A stretch of 64,000 nucleotides of DNA. Origin: Tubulanus polymorphus (taxonomy: Eukaryota > Nemertea > Palaeonemertea > Tubulaniformes > Tubulanidae). The stretch spans positions 312,501 through 376,500 of the forward strand of contig NC_134032.1 in the NCBI RefSeq assembly GCF_964204645.1. Reading direction: 5' to 3'. The translations under genes were made by a program, and so were the position numbers. The notes beneath the pieces were generated by a model. That model ran no database searches. It had not been told where the DNA came from and saw only the letters and a program-made list of their open reading frames with translations. Shown piece by piece: positions 59,101 to 64,000 of the stretch; the stretch's first letter is position 1; the number at the start of each line of letters is the position of its first letter.

Positions 59101-62100
59101 CGCGTTCCACTGCAAATGGAACTGGTAATTTTAGGGCACATGTTCAATTCCCTTCGATCGCAAAACGATGATTATCCAGCTAGATTTTACTGTCAAGAAA
59201 ACCGCAATCTTACCATTGACTGTTCACTGATAGAATCAAATCCATTCACATAAATTCCTAATTTTACATTCGTCGCTTGGTCTGAAATAAACATCAAAAC
59301 AACATTGATAGAAATTGTCTCAATAATGATATGATAATGTTATGATAATTCATTCATAATCGTTTTAAATTATTGTTGATTGGTTGTCAAGGACGTTAAC
59401 TGTTTATAATTCAATTGGAGATAAAACCGACCGACAAACTAAGGGAGTAGTCACGTGGGCTCCTTATATTGAAATGAGGTCCGAAATGTTTCTTTAAGCT
59501 AATTGTACAGAGCTGGTAACTTATATTCAACTTATTCAGTATCATTCCTGGACTATTAGGATATAGTGGAAACGATGAATAAACTACACTAGCTCAAGGA
59601 ATACAGTATTCCTGAAGATGACTATTAGGATATAGTGGAAACGATGAATAAACTACACTAGCTCAAGGAAACATTTCAGACTCTTTTTATTCTTAGTGTG
59701 CAGGGATTTTATATTATCTTTACAACACGGACTCAGAGTGTTTCATCAATGGTTATAATGAGGACAACATCAGTATTCCTGAAGATGACTACTAGGATAT
59801 AGTGGAAACGTTGAATAAACTACACTAGCTCAAGGAAACATTTCAGACTCTTTTTATTCTTAGTGTGCAGGGATTTTATATTATCTTTACAACACGGGCT
59901 CAGAGTGTTTCATCAATGGTTATAATGAGGACGACATCAGTATTCCTGAAGATGACTATTAGGATATAGTGGAAACATTGAATAAACTACACTAGCTCAA
60001 GGAAACATTTCAGACTCTTTTTATTCTTAGTGTGCAGGGATTTTATATTATCTTTACAACACGGACTCAGAGTGTTTCATCAATGGTTATAATGAGGACA
60101 ACATCAGTATTCCTGAAGATGACTATTAGGATATAGTGGAAACGTTGAATAAACTACACTAGCTCAAGGAAACATTTCAGACTCTTTTTATTCTTAGTGT
60201 GCAGGGATTTTATATTATCTTTACAACACGGACTCAGAGTGTTTCATCAATGGTTATAATGAGGACAACATCAGTATTCCTGAAGATGACTACTAGGATA
60301 TAGTGGAAACGTTGAATAAACTACACTAGCTCAAGGAAACATTTCAGACTCTTTTTATTCTTAGTGTGCAGGGATTTTATATTATCTTTACAACACGGAC
60401 TCAGAGTGTTTCATCAATGGTTATAATGAGGACAACATCAGTATTTCTGAAGATGACTATTAGGATATAGTGGAAACGTTGAATAAACTACACTAGCTCA
60501 AGGAAACATTTCAGACTCTTTTTATTGTTAGTGTGCAGGGATTTTATATTATCTTTACAACACGGACTCAGAGTGTTTCATCAATGGTTATAATGAAGAC
60601 AGCATCAGTATTCCTGAAGATGACTATTAGGATATAGTCGAAACGTTGAATAAACTACACTAGCTCAAGGAAACATTTCAGACTCTTTTTATTCTTAGTG
60701 TGCAGGGATTTTATATTATCTTTACAACACGGACTCAGAGTGTTTCATCAATGGTTATAATGAGGACAACATCAGTATTCCTGAAGATGACTATTAGGAT
60801 ATAGTGGAAACGTTGAATAAACTACACTAGCTCAAGGAAACATTTCAGACTCTTTTTATTCTTAGTGTGCAGGGATTTTATATTATCTTTACAACACGGA
60901 CTCAGAGTGTTTCATCAATGGTTATAATGAGGACAACATCTGTATTCCTGAAGATGACTATTAGGATATAGTGGAAACGTTGAATAAACTACACTAGCTC
61001 AAGGAAACATTTCAGACTCTTTTTATTCTTAGTGTGCAGGGATTTTATATTATCTTTACAACACGGACTCAGAGTGTTTCATCAATGGTTATAATGAGGA
61101 CAACATCAGTATTCCTGAAGATGACTATTAGGATATAGTCGAAACGTTGAATAAACTACACTAGCTCAAGGAAACATTTCAGACTCTTTTTATTCTTATT
61201 GTGCAGGGATTTTATATTATCTTTACAACACAGACTCAGAGTGTTTCATCAATGGTTATAATGAGGACAACATCAGTATTCCTGATGATGACTATTAGGA
61301 TATAGTGGAAACGTTGAATAAACTACACTAGCTCAAGGAAACATTTCAGACTCTTTTTATTCTTAGTGTGCAGGGATTTTATATTATCTTTACAACACGG
61401 ACTCGCAGTGTTTCATGGTTACTACTCTCTTACAATTGCGGGTTATTTTGAATAATGGATATCGGTTTTTTTCGTGATATTTCTATCTCGCCAGATTCAG
61501 AGACTCATAAATCAATCTAACATAATTTCATTCGTCAAAACTTCCGAAAGTTATAATTAGCCGGAGTCATCTCCCGAGCGAGATCTACATACAGCTCGTA
61601 AACCACAATAAACCGGCGTTATATATTACGCAATATATGTAAATGAACGCCCTCTATCGCCGACACGGGAATAATAAATGATACCGGGACTGTATTTTAA
61701 TTCAATATCCCCCCAGAGATCCCCCTAAAAATGATAGCGTGTACGGAGTTACCGATGTCTACGGTACAGCTTAGAATTAACTTAACATCGTAACAGTTTA
61801 TTTAAGCTGTGCCGTATCATCCAACCTTCCTGCCCAACACAGACGACTCAGGGAAACACGGAAAAAGGAAGACTGAAATTCTTTTCTGAAATTATAGTTA
61901 TTATTATTATTCTTTATTTACGAGTTAAATTATATTTATACTGTTTCCGAGATCGAACATGTTTGATTGATTTCGTGTTTGTGCATTATTCAGCGTCTTG
62001 TGCGTTTCACCAGAAACATGAAACACGGTTCCGGGAAATGTCATTATTTTGTATTTACGAATGGAATTATATTAATGTTTCAGAGATCAAACATGTTTGA

Positions 62101-62379
62101 ATTATTCGTGTTTCTGCATTTCTTTGTGTCGCGTGCGTTCACTAGAAACATGAAACATGGTTTCGGGAAATAATGATAATTACTACTATTATTCTTTATT
62201 TACGAATGGAATTACATCATCGAACATGTTTGATTGATTCCGTGTTTCTGCGGTTCACCGTGTCGCGTGCGTCGGGCTTTAAAACGTAACGACTTGCGAA
62301 AGGCGCGCATGCTTACTTACCTAGACGAGGGGGAGACATACGCAAATAGTTTGTCAGTAAATTGTCCATAAATGCGGAT
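56185..62379 (-). CDS. cys-loop anion channel subunit (glycine/glutamate-gated Cl- channel-like), partial
   Basis: Minus-strand exons: 62379-62321 (tentative, [17 protein letters not shown]), 59281-59214 ([19 protein letters not shown]), 58044-57809 ([12 protein letters not shown] to [12 protein letters not shown]), 57382-57300 (cys-loop [15 protein letters not shown]), 57214-57083 ([18 protein letters not shown]) and 56576-56185 (TM1-TM3). Phases agree at every junction and all sites are GT-AG. The TM2 lead-in [10 protein letters not shown] with the PAR motif marks an anion channel, and [20 protein letters not shown] is typical of glycine receptors and GluCl. Homologues form pentameric ligand-gated chloride channels in the plasma membrane. 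The signal-peptide exon and TM4 exon were not found; after 56185 a donor GTAACT leads into an intron. The 167-bp array D lies in the intron between the first two exons. GluCl versus GlyR is not resolved. Confidence 0.85.
59540..61412 (+). repeat. 167-bp repeat array D (about 11 units)
   Basis: cagggattttatatt starts at 59701, 59868, 60035, 60202 and 60369, a constant 167-bp period. Most units read tagtggaaacg where array C has tagtcgaaacg, which would break the closing pair of stem II; units near 60640 and 61138 retain the cgaaac form. The first units are diverged or shortened. It lies in an intron of the chloride-channel gene, antisense to it. Confidence 0.97.
61720..61830. repeat. short inverted repeat
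   Basis: tacggtacagctta and taagctgtgccgta are near-perfect complements about 42 bp apart. Possible remnant of a small foldback element. Confidence 0.45.
61890..62270. repeat. three diverged tandem units of about 110-155 bp
   Basis: tctttatttacgaatggaat, gatcgaacatgtttgattga, tcgtgtttctgc and agaaacatgaaacacggtt recur three times with length variation, between the 167-bp array and the tentative first channel exon. Confidence 0.75.
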
Positions 62380-63119
62380 CTGAGATAGAAATAAAACAAG
62401 ATAACACAAACAACATCGAGATTTGAAGAAACAAACGCTAAAATATCAACGACAAACATCGAACTAATTATTCAGAAATAGTGTTCACAAATAAACGTAT
62501 ACACATAAAGAACGGCTGATCATTTTCTGTTTTTGTCGAAAAATACAATCTCCTCTCCGCTTGCGCGAAAAATAATGTGCAAATCAAAATCTATCACCTT
62601 TACGGAGGGCGCAAAATTAAAAAACAGCGAAAATAAACTGGTTTTTATTTCTAGAATTTCCTGAAAGAGAAAAAAACAGCTAGAAATCCTCAAAACACTA
62701 TACACACTATATAAAACCGATCGATACGACTAACACAACGAACATCTATTGACACGAGAGGGCGCCACGAGCCGTCGGTGAATACCTGTGAATACAGATG
62801 GCGATATTTTCTTGTCGTAGCCGCGCAATAGCTCAGTTTCGATCCAGAATCCTCTATAAAAATAACAATTTACCAATTTAATAAAATTGAATGTTTTCGA
62901 TATCCTACTTGTGCTTCACGATGGCCCACTAGGTAGCGCTAGTGTGCAGTTGGACAAATATGATTGATTTCTGCTGAATTAAAATCTGTCCATCTGAAAT
63001 TCAAAATCATGTCATTTTGCCAGTTTATCGAGATTGTGATGATGTATTCATCGTGTAAAAGTGGAACAATATCAGAAAAACCCTTCGACAGGATTTACAG
63101 TTTATTAGACAAATTTACT

Positions 63120-63295
63120 TCCCACGGGACAAAGAGATTGGCCTTGACTTGGCCTTGACTTGTTAAAAATTACTCACAAAGTAAGCGTAAAATAGTTCGT
63201 TTATCAAATTATCAATCTGTGTCCTTGAATACAATAGTAGGTGTTCCCCAGGGATCAATTCTAGGGCCATTACTTGTGATTGTCGTTATTAAGAT
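63120..63295 (+). pseudogene. non-LTR retrotransposon (LINE) RT fragment
   Basis: From about 63162 one frame reads KNYSQSKRKIVRLSNYQSVS then LNTIVGVPQGSILGPLL. VPQGSILGPLL is the conserved RT block found in jockey/CR1-type LINEs. The similarity ends before the catalytic FADD box, so it is a short dead fragment. Confidence 0.75.
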
Positions 63296-63348
63296 GCTTA
63301 TGTTAAAATTGCGTTAATGTCAGAGGGAAACAAGACATAGAGATAGAA

Positions 63349-63417
63349 GAGGCGAGAGAGAGAGAGAGAGGGGGGAGGGGGGGGGGAGAAAGAGAGAAAA
63401 GGAGGGGAGAAGGATAA
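63349..63417 (+). repeat. polypurine (GA/G-rich) tract
   Basis: Nearly 70 bp of only purines, with runs of (GA)n followed by G-runs. Low-complexity; it could form triplex or G-rich structures. The remaining bases to 64000 hold nothing I can support. Confidence 0.9.
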
Positions 63418-64000
63418 GGTTCATGAAAGGAAAAACCACGTAACGCATTAAACAGTTTCGGTTCGTGAACAACAAGGGACGTAAAAAATTGTCAACAAAA
63501 AAGCCCATGAAGACATTATCATCAATATCCGCCAACCGCTGTAACCATTGACAACCGTTATATCGAAATACAATCCGAGATGTGACACCGCCAGCGGCAG
63601 GCGAGGTGTAAAATAAATCTAACTGGGAAAAAATGACAAACGGATTTCATGAAATCGCATAATTTGAGTCTGAGTGACTGATCTATAGATATTCAATGAA
63701 CTGACGTGTGCAATTCATAATCAACGATCTGAAAATCGAAATATCTCCCGTGTTTTAACTGTAGGAGCGCAAAACATCAGAGACAATGAAAAAACTGATT
63801 AAATATCAACTATTACACAAGTCTGGCGACTAAATATGTAAACGTCTACTTTTTTGGACGGACAGAGAGATTCGTTTTAATAGGAGTCATTGACTCAGGA
63901 GTGTCTACCTACACCATTCTCATCGTCACGACGACTCTGGAGTCACAAGCTGCACAATTCTCTATTGATCTATTATGGATCTGATTCAAACGAATTCAGG

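Overview
The window is intron-rich metazoan nuclear DNA. GT-AG introns of 80 bp to several kb, BEL/Pao and LINE remnants, tRNA-derived SINEs, MITEs, a cys-loop anion channel and a group of divergent FMRFamide-receptor-like GPCRs suggest an invertebrate. A marine lophotrochozoan (mollusc, annelid, nemertean or brachiopod grade) is my best guess; the species is not determined. Nothing bacterial was seen.

Layout. 0-8.4 kb (+): the last seven exons of a VPS13B (COH1) orthologue, with a possible two-exon gene nested antisense in one intron and several MITEs and a SINE in the others. 9.5-12.2 kb: three minisatellites and a broken BEL/Pao reverse transcriptase. 13.2-14.7 kb (+): a secreted PAN/apple-like protein with a Thr/Ser-rich linker. 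16.7-18.3 kb: two decayed GPCR copies, then a 49-bp satellite (18.5-19.7 kb). 20.1-21.0 kb (+): a small gene for a secreted eight-cysteine toxin-like peptide. 21.4-22.2 kb: a truncated GPCR fused to a 167-bp repeat. 22.4-25.0 kb (-): a seven-exon gene for a secreted protein of repeated cysteine modules, one module per exon. 27.2-31.4 kb (+): a complete six-exon pyrroline-5-carboxylate reductase gene. 31.7-32.6 kb (-): an intact single-exon GPCR.

32.96-52.55 kb: a satellite of about 19.6 kb made of roughly two hundred 74-bp units. Each unit can fold as a tRNA-like element lacking the anticodon arm. Nineteen copies of a foldback element are co-amplified with it. The array sits between two nearly identical copies of the sequence upstream of the GPCR.

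55.6-62.4 kb (-): six exons of a glycine/glutamate-gated chloride channel-like subunit. One intron holds a large array of 167-bp repeats that carry a hammerhead-ribozyme-like core. The window ends in sparse non-coding sequence with a LINE fragment and a polypurine tract.

The genes do not form an operon or an obvious pathway. The most unusual content is the tRNA-like satellite with its flank duplication, the hammerhead-like 167-bp repeat, and the cysteine-rich secreted genes. All splice sites were assigned by eye from GT-AG signals, phase agreement and family similarity; no alignment or search was run.
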